NCBI GenBank assembly: GCA_027489195.1
Contig: JAIYAG010000251.1
Coordinates: 1-19,003, forward strand
Source: Burkholderiales bacterium
GTDB lineage: Bacteria; Pseudomonadota; Gammaproteobacteria; Burkholderiales; Burkholderiaceae_E
DNA length: 19,003 nt
Reading direction: 5' to 3'
Part shown: piece after piece, positions 8,548-15,360 of the stretch
How positions within the stretch are numbered: position 1 is the stretch's first letter
Layout of the letters: every line of letters begins with the position of its first letter
The notes under the pieces: model-generated
What the model saw: the letters and a program-made list of their open reading frames with translations, nothing else
Database searches by the model: none
What the model was told of the DNA's origin: nothing
Translations under genes and position numbers: made by a program

Positions 8548-9524
8548 GCCGCACGCGCACGCTCGTCTCGCTCGCGCTGGGGGCGCTCGCCAGCGCCGCC
8601 TACCTCGCGGTGGTGGCGCGCGGCATGTCGCTCGACGCCCTCGCACGCGCCTTCGCCTCGGTCGACCCCCTGCCCTGCGTCCTCTACGTCGCGGGCTTCG
8701 CGGTCGTGATGCGGGCGCGCGCCGAGCGGCTGGCCGCGTCGCTCGCGCCGCTGCGCCCCACCCGCGCGGCCGAGGTCATGCCCTCGCAGATGGCGGGCTA
8801 CCTCGCCAACTTCGTGCTGCCGATGCAGGCCGGCGAACTCGCCCGGATCGCGGTGGCCGTGCGCGGGCTGGGCGTGCCGGCCGGCGCGATGGTCTCGGCG
8901 ATGGCGGTCGAGCGGGTCGTCGACCTGCTGTTCGCGCTCACCGCGCTCGCGCTGGCCGCGGCCCTGCTGCCGGCGCCGTCCGCACCGGTGCTCTGGCAGG
9001 TCGGTCTGGTGATCGGCGCCGCGGTGGCGGTGGCCCTCGGGGGCCTCGCCTGGGCGACGCTGCGGCCGGACGCGGTGCGCCGCACCGTCGCCGCGGTCGC
9101 CTCCCGCCTGCCCGCCGGCCTGGGCGGCATGCTGCGCGGCCAGGCCGATGCCTGCTGCGACGGCCTGGCCGTGCTGCGCGACCCGGCCTTCCTCGTCCGC
9201 TATCTCGGCTGGTCGGTGCTGCAGTGGCTGGGCTGGGTGCTCAGCGTGGCCGCCACGCTCCAGGCGGCCGGCATCGAGGTCGAGGCGGCGACGACCGTCC
9301 TGTGCAGCGCGCTGGCCACGCTCGCGCTGGCGCTGCCCGCGGCCCCGGGCTACGTGGGCACCTTCCAGCTCGCCTATCACTGGGCCCTGGCGCCGGCGGG
9401 CGTCGACCCGGCCGCCGGCTTCGTCGCTGCGACCCTGCTGCAGGTCCTGACGATCGGCTGCGCGCTGGTCACCGCAGCGGGCGTGGCGCTCGCGCCCCGG
9501 ATCAGCCGAGCGCGGCCCGCGTAG
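8544..9524 (+). CDS. Lysylphosphatidylglycerol synthetase-type (UPF0104) membrane protein
   Basis: The protein has 326 aa and probably seven or eight membrane segments, roughly 7-25, 43-58, 83-96, 125-142, 150-170, 220-240, 247-265 and 290-315. Family landmarks are NFVLPMQAGELAR (89-101), ERVVDL (123-128) and PGYVGTFQ (268-275). The family is the transmembrane part of MprF, where it flips lipids; stand-alone members in polysaccharide loci are often suggested to help transport or modify lipid-linked sugars. No soluble aminoacyl-transfer domain is present. The start is GTG 8544, overlapping the dehydrogenase stop (GTGA). It is the last gene of the + strand block, and its 3' end overlaps the converging DUF1839 gene by 23 bases, leaving no room for a normal terminator. 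Confidence 0.82.
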   Translation: MSRTRTLVSLALGALASAAYLAVVARGMSLDALARAFASVDPLPCVLYVAGFAVVMRARAERLAASLAPLRPTRAAEVMPSQMAGYLANFVLPMQAGELARIAVAVRGLGVPAGAMVSAMAVERVVDLLFALTALALAAALLPAPSAPVLWQVGLVIGAAVAVALGGLAWATLRPDAVRRTVAAVASRLPAGLGGMLRGQADACCDGLAVLRDPAFLVRYLGWSVLQWLGWVLSVAATLQAAGIEVEAATTVLCSALATLALALPAAPGYVGTFQLAYHWALAPAGVDPAAGFVAATLLQVLTIGCALVTAAGVALAPRISRARPA

Positions 9525-10500
9525 CCCGCAGGCCCTCGCCGCGCGCACGCCCGATCGACTCGAGCGCCGGACGCGGATCCCAGGGCTTGCGGACGACGAC
9601 CACGCGCGCGGCCTTGAGCACCATCGACTTGGTCTCGACCGAGACCCGCTCGAAGGCCGCCGCCGCGTCGGCGAGCGGACCCGCATGGCCGTCGGCGAGC
9701 CAGCCGAGGTGCAGCGCGCCGAGCTCGGCGGCGCTGCCGAGCTGGCGCAGCGTCGCGAACGCCCAGGCGTGATAGGCCTCGGGCCCCTCCTCCGCCAGCG
9801 CCGCGAGGTCCCCGCCGAGGCGCTCGGCGAAGGCCTCGACCGGATCGCGCGCCGGCAGCCGGTCGATGTGCGTGGCGAGCAGGCCGAGCGCCTGCGTGCG
9901 CAGCACGGCGTCCGGGCGGCGCACGCACCGGTCGAGCCTCAGCAGCTCGGCGTACAGCGGCAGCTCGCGCCGAGTCTGCGGCCCGCCCAGCCCGAGCGCG
10001 CCGTCGAAGTCCTCGCCCGCGAGCTCGAAGTAGCCGGCGTTGTGGAAGTAGCCCAGGCGCCGCGCCGCGGCGTCGATCGCGGCGACCACGATCGTCGTCT
10101 TCGCGTGCTGGCGCCGGTAGTCGGTGCCGGCGACGTCCGGCAGGTAGAAGGCGTCCGCCTCGGTGCTGACCAGGTGACCGGCGCCCACGTGCTCGACGAG
10201 GTGGACGTCGAGCGGACGCCAGACGTTGAGCTCGCGCACGTCGATGCCGTAGAGCGCCCGGACCTCGTCGTGCGAGGGCTTGTAGAAGGTCCACTGGTCG
10301 CCCTCGAAATCGAGCGCGAGCGTGGTGCCGAGCATGGCGCGCGGCTCGAGTCCGAGCGCGCCGAGCAGCTCGATCCAGACGTCGACGTAGCAGTTCTTCT
10401 CGACCCAGGTCCGCTCGGGCGCGTGCAGCGGGTGCGGGCGGTGCGCAGCGGCGTCGAGCGAAGGCAGCGCCGGATGGCGCGCGAGCGCGGCCGCGCTCAC
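9502..10500 (-). CDS. DUF1839 family protein, proposed papain-like aminoacyl/acyl transferase
   Basis: The protein has 332 aa. The start is a GTG overlapping the ligase stop (GTGA, 10497-10500); the open frame continues upstream but only as antisense-like arginine-rich sequence. I recognise it as DUF1839, a family seen beside amino acid:[carrier protein] ligases. No activity is established to my knowledge. The layout recalls the BtrH-type N-terminal peptidase-like fold: an early KNCYVDVW with Cys37, STEADAFYLPD (112-122), then RRQHAKTTIVV with His132 and YFHNAGYF with Asn154. This Cys-His-Asn order and spacing is what a papain-like acyltransferase would have, and BtrH moves an acyl group from a carrier protein to an aminoglycoside. 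This is inference from pattern only. The C-terminal 150 residues look all-helical. It is the last gene of the - strand operon. Confidence 0.75.
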   Translation of the reverse strand: MSAAALARHPALPSLDAAAHRPHPLHAPERTWVEKNCYVDVWIELLGALGLEPRAMLGTTLALDFEGDQWTFYKPSHDEVRALYGIDVRELNVWRPLDVHLVEHVGAGHLVSTEADAFYLPDVAGTDYRRQHAKTTIVVAAIDAAARRLGYFHNAGYFELAGEDFDGALGLGGPQTRRELPLYAELLRLDRCVRRPDAVLRTQALGLLATHIDRLPARDPVEAFAERLGGDLAALAEEGPEAYHAWAFATLRQLGSAAELGALHLGWLADGHAGPLADAAAAFERVSVETKSMVLKAARVVVVRKPWDPRPALESIGRARGEGLRATRAALG

Positions 10501-11402
10501 GGCCACAGGCGGGCGCGCACGTCCGCCGGCCAGGCGCCGGGCTCGAAGCCGTGCGTGCGGAACAGGGCCATCGTGACCCGCTCCAGCCCGTAGCCGATGC
10601 AAGCGGTGTGCGCCGCCTCGCCGTCGTCGCTGCGGATGTCGAACATCGCGCCGAACTTGTCGTGGTGGACGTTGAAGGAGCCGACCGCGGTCGGGCGCTC
10701 GGTCGAGATCACCGGCACCAGCAGCTCGTACTTGAGCTTCTGCTCCTGCTGGCTGGCGGCCAGGAAGCGCCCGGCGCGCCCGAAGAACGGGTCCGAGGCG
10801 ACGTCCACGCGGATCGGCAGCCCGAGCCCGCGCAGCAGCGCCACGCCGCGCTCGAGCCAGTCGTCGCGCCAGGCCAGCACCTCGTCGGGTCGCCCCGCGC
10901 GCACGAACTCGCGCACGCGGTACGACTGCATGCGGGTCGGCTCGCGCGAGGGCTCGTGCCGGTAGACCCAGTTGGTCGCGGTGATCAGCCGCCCGCCCGC
11001 GGGCAGCGTGCCGGCCAGCGTCGGATACATCGGATAGCAGGCCGAGGGGTTGAGCACCACCGAGGTGGCCCCGAGCAGGTCCTCGTACGACTCGCCGGCC
11101 TGCACGCGCTCGGACAGGCGGCGCGCGGCGCGCTCGTCGCCGAAGAAGCTCTGCACGCAGCCGCACAGGTTCGGGAACGAGCCGAGGTAACCGACGCGCT
11201 CGAGCAGCTTGCGGTCGATGACCGGCGGGAAGCAGGTCAGCTCGGGCACCTGCGGCGCGGCGGTGGCGCCCGCGAGCGCGTTGAAGCGTTCGAGCACGTC
11301 CTCGAACACCGCGCCGCGCCCGAACACGCCGGGCACCCCCGACGGCAGGATCAGCCGGTGCGCCAGGAGTCCCTGCAGGAACAGCTCGCCTTCTTCGTCC
11401 AT
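10497..11402 (-). CDS. Amino acid:[carrier protein] ligase (class II aaRS-like)
   Basis: The protein has 301 aa and is a SerRS-like catalytic core without the N-terminal tRNA-binding arm. This matches the aa:CP ligases described from Bradyrhizobium and Agrobacterium, which activate small amino acids (Gly or Ala) with ATP and load them on a phosphopantetheinyl carrier protein rather than tRNA. The expected zinc ligands are present: Cys122 (NPSACYP), Glu165 (VREFV) and Cys268 (TACIGYGLERV). TNWVYRHEPSREPTRMQSYR (143-162) is the class II motif 2 region and GYGLER (270-275) is motif 3. The start ATG has GGAG about 7 bases upstream and lies 31 bases after the flavoprotein stop. The partner carrier protein is encoded in the same operon (17908-18165). 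Glycine or alanine as substrate is family knowledge, not visible here. Confidence 0.9.
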   Translation of the reverse strand: MDEEGELFLQGLLAHRLILPSGVPGVFGRGAVFEDVLERFNALAGATAAPQVPELTCFPPVIDRKLLERVGYLGSFPNLCGCVQSFFGDERAARRLSERVQAGESYEDLLGATSVVLNPSACYPMYPTLAGTLPAGGRLITATNWVYRHEPSREPTRMQSYRVREFVRAGRPDEVLAWRDDWLERGVALLRGLGLPIRVDVASDPFFGRAGRFLAASQQEQKLKYELLVPVISTERPTAVGSFNVHHDKFGAMFDIRSDDGEAAHTACIGYGLERVTMALFRTHGFEPGAWPADVRARLWP

Positions 11403-11433
11403 CGTCGCTCCGCGTCGCGTCGCCGCGCGCCGG

Positions 11434-12642
11434 TCAGTCGTCCTTGTGGATCAGGAGCATCGTGGCGGTCTTCGACGCGATGCGCTCGTTGGCCACCATC
11501 AGCGATGCGGACAGCACGTCGCGGTACTGCCGCCCCACCGCGTAGCGCGAGTCGTTGCGGTAGCCCTGGATGCCGATCACCTGCAGCGCGCGATGCACGA
11601 TCCGCGGGGCGGCCTCGGAGCTCGCGATCTTCAGGTTGTTCATCTTCAGCGCCCAGCCGAGGGTCGCCAGGCCGCCGCCGTCGCCCTCGAGGGCCAGGCG
11701 GTCGAACTCGCGGGCGAGCGACTGCCAGTGGTGGCGCATCGTCTGCAGCTCGACCGACACCTCGGCCAGGCGCGAGGCCATCGGCGGCACGGTGCCGGGC
11801 GTGCGGCGCGCCTCGGCACGCACGAAGGCCGAGGCCCGCGCCACCGCATCGGCGGCGATCCCGGTCCAGACGCCGGACCACAGGGTGTGCGAGCTCGGCA
11901 CCATGGTGAGCGCCGAGACATCGGCGTAGGGCACCGGCACGATCTGCTCGGGGCGCCCGTCGAAGCGCACCCGGAAGCCGGGGCTGCAGGTGCCGCGCAT
12001 GCCCATCGGGTCCCAGTTCGCGGTCTTCTCCAGGCGCAGCCCCGCGCGCGGGGCGTAGACGATCACCTGGTCGCTCGAGGCCGCGTCGATGTCGCGGCGG
12101 GCGGTGATCAGCATCGCGTCCGAGTGCTCGGCGTACGAGATGGTGGTCGCGTCCTTGTCGATGGCGATCGCGTCGCCGCTCGGGATGACCGCACAGCGGC
12201 TGCTGCGGGTGTCGCCCCCGACGCCGACCTCGGAGGTCACCGAGGCGAGCAGCAGCTGGCGCTCGCAGAGCTCGCGCAGCACGCCGGCGAAGTATGCCGA
12301 GCCCGCGGTGTGGCGCACCAGGCAGGCGACCTGGATGTGGTGCATCGCGAGGACCATGCCGCTCGCCCCGCAGCCCTGGGCGAGGGCGGCGCACTGGTCG
12401 GCGAGCGCGGCCATCCCGCAGCCCGAGCCGCCGTAGGCCACGGGCACGGCGGCCGACAGCGCGCCCGCCTCGCGCAGCGCGGCGAAGGTCTCCTCGGGGA
12501 AGCGCCCGCGCGCGTCGACGTCGGCCGAATGCGGCGCCGCCACCTCGGCCGCGATCGCGCGGATCCGCGCGAGCAGCGTGTCGGCCTCGGGTGCCGCGGC
12601 AGCGGCAGGCGAGTCGTTCCGGCGCTGCGGTGCATGAGCCAT
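11434..12642 (-). CDS. Acyl-CoA dehydrogenase-like flavoprotein, probably acting on a carrier-protein thioester
   Basis: The protein has 402 aa from the ATG at 12642, chosen because AGGA lies 9 bases upstream. In-frame ATG 12675 and GTG 12681 would add 11 or 13 residues. The three-part ACAD fold is readable: helical N-terminus to about 125, FAD loop ASVTSEVGVGGD (133-144), then a helical C-terminus ending GIQGYRNDSRYAVGRQYRD (357-375). ACADs introduce an alpha-beta double bond with FAD; relatives such as prolyl-carrier-protein oxidases work on amino acids tethered to carrier proteins. Beside an aa:CP ligase and a carrier protein this is the likely role. The segment where medium-chain enzymes have their catalytic Glu (YEGT) reads SLMVANERI, so the usual base seems absent at that position. 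The substrate and product are unknown. Confidence 0.85.
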   Translation of the reverse strand: MAHAPQRRNDSPAAAAAPEADTLLARIRAIAAEVAAPHSADVDARGRFPEETFAALREAGALSAAVPVAYGGSGCGMAALADQCAALAQGCGASGMVLAMHHIQVACLVRHTAGSAYFAGVLRELCERQLLLASVTSEVGVGGDTRSSRCAVIPSGDAIAIDKDATTISYAEHSDAMLITARRDIDAASSDQVIVYAPRAGLRLEKTANWDPMGMRGTCSPGFRVRFDGRPEQIVPVPYADVSALTMVPSSHTLWSGVWTGIAADAVARASAFVRAEARRTPGTVPPMASRLAEVSVELQTMRHHWQSLAREFDRLALEGDGGGLATLGWALKMNNLKIASSEAAPRIVHRALQVIGIQGYRNDSRYAVGRQYRDVLSASLMVANERIASKTATMLLIHKDD

Positions 12643-12684
12643 TCGTTCGTGTCCTGACGGTGTCGAGGAAAACATGTCCACGTA

Positions 12685-12710
12685 GCTTCGCGCATGCGGC
12701 GCGGCGAAGC
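12685..12710 (-). other. Hairpin in the gap between esterase and flavoprotein genes
   Basis: A perfect 7-bp inverted repeat (GCTTCGC and GCGAAGC) closes a 12-base loop in the only sizeable gap (79 bases) inside the - strand operon. No U-tract follows on the - strand, so it is not a standard terminator. It might slow transcription or protect mRNA ends. If translation began at 12681 rather than 12642, it would end just upstream of that start. Confidence 0.35.
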
Positions 12711-12721
12711 GATGACGGATC

Positions 12722-13399
12722 TCACGCCGGGGGCGACGACCCGCCTGCCGCGGCGTCGCGGACCCGCCTGACGAGCCGCCGCAGCCCGCGCCAGGCGACG
12801 AGCGGGATGGCGTGCCCGCCGTCGAACATCACCCGGTCGACCCGGGCCCCGGCGGCTTCGAGGTCGTCGGCGAGGCGCCCGGCCGCCTCGGGCGCCAGGT
12901 CGGGATCGTCGCGCCCGTGCGCGACCAGCACCGGACGGTCGCGCAGCCGCGGCATTGCCGGCAGCCAGTCGTCGTACGTCAGGCGCGAGCCTGACAGCAC
13001 CGCGAGTCCGTCGATGCGCCGCAGCCCGCGCAGCGCATGGTCGCAGGCCAGCATGGCGCCCTGCGAGAAGCCGCCGACCACCAGCGGGCGGCCTGGATGC
13101 TCGGCGCACAGCCGTGCCAGCGTGGCCTCGAAGCGCTCGCGCGCCGCGTCCAGCCCGGCCGGCCGATCGGCCGCGAGGTCGCGCGGGCCCCGCGCCCGCG
13201 CCCGGCTGCGGGCCGCCTCGTCGACCCACCACCAGCCGCGCGTGCCGTCGGGCAGCTCGACCGGCCCCTCCGGGAAGACCCAGGTGCCGCCCGCGCCGAT
13301 CGACGCGGCGAACGGCGACAGCGCCTGCGGCCGCATCGCCCAGCCGTGCAGCAGCACGACCAGCGGTCCCGGCCCGAGCTCGACGAGCGCCTCGCCCAA
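12722..13399 (-). CDS. Small alpha/beta-hydrolase (phospholipase/carboxylesterase type)
   Basis: The protein has 225 aa from TTG 13399. No ATG or GTG precedes the conserved first strand LVVLLHGWAMRP (13-24), and the TTG falls 11 bases after the previous stop; a CTG overlapping that stop is an unlikely alternative. A full catalytic triad is visible: Ser112 in GGFSQG, Asp165 in HGRDDPD and His196 in DGGHAIP. This is the carboxylesterase/thioesterase family fold at its normal length. There is no signal peptide, so it is cytoplasmic. Within the carrier-protein operon it may act as a thioesterase that releases or proofreads carrier-bound intermediates, or as an esterase on the final product. The choice is inference. 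About 79 bases separate it from the flavoprotein gene. Confidence 0.82.
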   Translation of the reverse strand: MGEALVELGPGPLVVLLHGWAMRPQALSPFAASIGAGGTWVFPEGPVELPDGTRGWWWVDEAARSRARARGPRDLAADRPAGLDAARERFEATLARLCAEHPGRPLVVGGFSQGAMLACDHALRGLRRIDGLAVLSGSRLTYDDWLPAMPRLRDRPVLVAHGRDDPDLAPEAAGRLADDLEAAGARVDRVMFDGGHAIPLVAWRGLRRLVRRVRDAAAGGSSPPA

Positions 13400-13410
13400 C
13401 GCCGACCCGC

Positions 13411-15360
13411 TCAGCGCCCGGTCTCGAGCGCGGGCTCGCGCGGGACCCCGGCGCGTGCGATGCAGGAACCGTCCGGTGCGCACTGCGCGCTGTCGGCCGC
13501 GCACGCGGCGCAGGGCGCGCCCAGCCGTGCCGCGACGACCGGCAGCAGGCGCTCGCGGGCCGCGCGGCGCGTGAACGTGTGGTCGGAGTCGGGCACCGCT
13601 TCGAGCGTCAGCGCGCCGCGCGCGGCGAGCCGCCGCGCGGTCGCCCCGCCGCCGTACTCGAGCAGCGCCGGTCCGGGCTCGTGGGTCGCGAACACGAAGT
13701 GCATCGGCACGCCGCGGCGCGCGACCGCAGCGAGCTCGGCCTCGAGGTCGTCGCCGATCGGGCGTCCGATGCGGCGCGCCAGCGAGCGCTGCGCCTTCGC
13801 GAGCGAGCCGGCCGCCCGCCGCATCACGATCGACGCGATGTCGGCGACCGCCACCTCGCCGCGCACCACCCGCCGCCACGCCCCGGGCTTCGCCGCCGCG
13901 GTCTTGAGTCGGACCGCGTCGGCGATCATGCGGTGCTCGGCGTCCGGCCCGTCGCCGGCGTCGCCGTGCCAGAAGAAGGTCAGCGGATTGATCGCGACGA
14001 TGCCCTGCACCGGCAGACCCGCGACCGCCGCCTTGAACGCGTGGTACGCGCCCGAGCACAGGCCGACCAGCCGGCAGCCGTCGGCCTGCGGCCAGGTACG
14101 CATCCAGTCGACCGCGACCGCCACCGATTCGAGTGCATCCGGCGCATAGACGACGCCGTCGGGGTCGCCCGGACGGGCCGGGCTGTCGCCCAGGCCGGGC
14201 AGGTCCAGCCGCAGCACCGGATGGCCGAGCGCGGCAAGCCGCCGCGCGAGCATCACCGACACGCGGCTCGGGCCCACGCGGTGAGCAGCGCCGGCGTTCA
14301 GGATCACCACGCCCGCGCGCCGCACGCTCGCCCGACCCTCGGCCGGCTCGGCCAGCACGCCCACGAGGCCGCGGTCGCGGCCGAGCCGCAGCACGCGCTC
14401 GACGTGCACGACGCCGCCGGGGCCGACGATGCGCGCGGCGTGCGGGCCGTCCTGCGGCAGGACGGGCATCGGCGCGCGGACCGGCAGGGCCGCCGCACCG
14501 CGGTCCGATGCGGCACCGCCGGAGGCCGAGGCCGCCGCGCCATCGGCGACGACGCCGGCGGCCCAGCCGACCACCGTCGCCAGCATCGGATGCGGCACCT
14601 CGACCTCGTGCGGGTCGCGCAGCATCGCGTCGGCGCCCTCGAAGCCCTGCACCTCCAGCCGCACGCCGCCCTCGCTCAGGCGGGCCGCCCAGGCATCGAG
14701 CCCGGCGGTGCGCCGTCCCTCGAGCACCAGCACCCGCGGTGGCAGGCGGCCCTCGATCGCGCCGACGTCGATCGCCGCGAGCGACTGCCAGGCGGCGTCG
14801 TCGAAGGCCCAGCCACCGACCTCGTGCAGGCCGCGCGGGTCGGGCTCGGCGACCGGCGCGGCGGCCATCGAGAACGCTCGCAGCTCGCGCACGAACGCGC
14901 GCCCGGAGAGCACCGGTGCGACGGCCACCAGCGCATCGACGTCGTCGCGGCCGGCCGCGACCCGCGCGGCCAGCGCTGCCCCCAGGCGCACGCCGACCAG
15001 GATCCAGCGCGACACCCCGAGGCGCACGGCGCCCGCGGCCATCGCATCGCGCACCGTGCGCAGCCAGGCCTCGAGCCGGTCCGGGTCGAGCTCGTCGCCG
15101 GCGGCGTCACCCGTGCCGTCGTAGTCGAACCGCATCGTCGGCAGCCCGGCGCGTGCGAGGCCCTCGGCCAGCACCCGCAGCGTCCGGTGCACGCCCATCG
15201 CCTCGGGCCCCAGCGGCCCGCAGATCAGCACCCCGGTGACTGCGGCCGCGGCATCCCCCACGGTCGCCGGCGGCCGGTGGACCCAGCCGAGCGACGGCCG
15301 CCCGGCGGGGCCGAACCAGCCCGGCACGGGCTCGGGGAGCGGGACGGGGCGGGCGCTCAT
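13411..15360 (-). CDS. Protein of two fused alpha/beta-hydrolase domains with atypical nucleophile elbows
   Basis: The protein has 649 aa, starting at the ATG that overlaps the GH2 stop (ATGA, 15357-15360). Domain 1 (about 40-270) contains FDYDGTGDAAG (78-88) and VGVRLGA (122-128): the elbow has Arg125 where a nucleophile is expected. Domain 2 (about 345-610) contains RLDLPGLGDS (384-393), VGLCSGA (432-438) with Cys435 in the nucleophile place, and PDSDHTF with His594 as the probable catalytic His. The GVRLG form recalls the hydrolases linked with exosortase A loci. A linker of alanine/glycine (270-295) separates the domains, and the tail (617-633) has four cysteines spaced Cx2C, x6, C, x5, C. 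Domain 1 is probably structural or regulatory and domain 2 may be a Cys hydrolase or acyltransferase. No exact family name can be given. Confidence 0.75.
   Translation of the reverse strand: MSARPVPLPEPVPGWFGPAGRPSLGWVHRPPATVGDAAAAVTGVLICGPLGPEAMGVHRTLRVLAEGLARAGLPTMRFDYDGTGDAAGDELDPDRLEAWLRTVRDAMAAGAVRLGVSRWILVGVRLGAALAARVAAGRDDVDALVAVAPVLSGRAFVRELRAFSMAAAPVAEPDPRGLHEVGGWAFDDAAWQSLAAIDVGAIEGRLPPRVLVLEGRRTAGLDAWAARLSEGGVRLEVQGFEGADAMLRDPHEVEVPHPMLATVVGWAAGVVADGAAASASGGAASDRGAAALPVRAPMPVLPQDGPHAARIVGPGGVVHVERVLRLGRDRGLVGVLAEPAEGRASVRRAGVVILNAGAAHRVGPSRVSVMLARRLAALGHPVLRLDLPGLGDSPARPGDPDGVVYAPDALESVAVAVDWMRTWPQADGCRLVGLCSGAYHAFKAAVAGLPVQGIVAINPLTFFWHGDAGDGPDAEHRMIADAVRLKTAAAKPGAWRRVVRGEVAVADIASIVMRRAAGSLAKAQRSLARRIGRPIGDDLEAELAAVARRGVPMHFVFATHEPGPALLEYGGGATARRLAARGALTLEAVPDSDHTFTRRAARERLLPVVAARLGAPCAACAADSAQCAPDGSCIARAGVPREPALETGR

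Noticed and set aside
9685..12657. Several long + strand open frames opposite the ligase and flavoprotein genes
   Set aside because: They mirror the real - strand genes and have biased composition; none has a recognisable domain or ribosome site.
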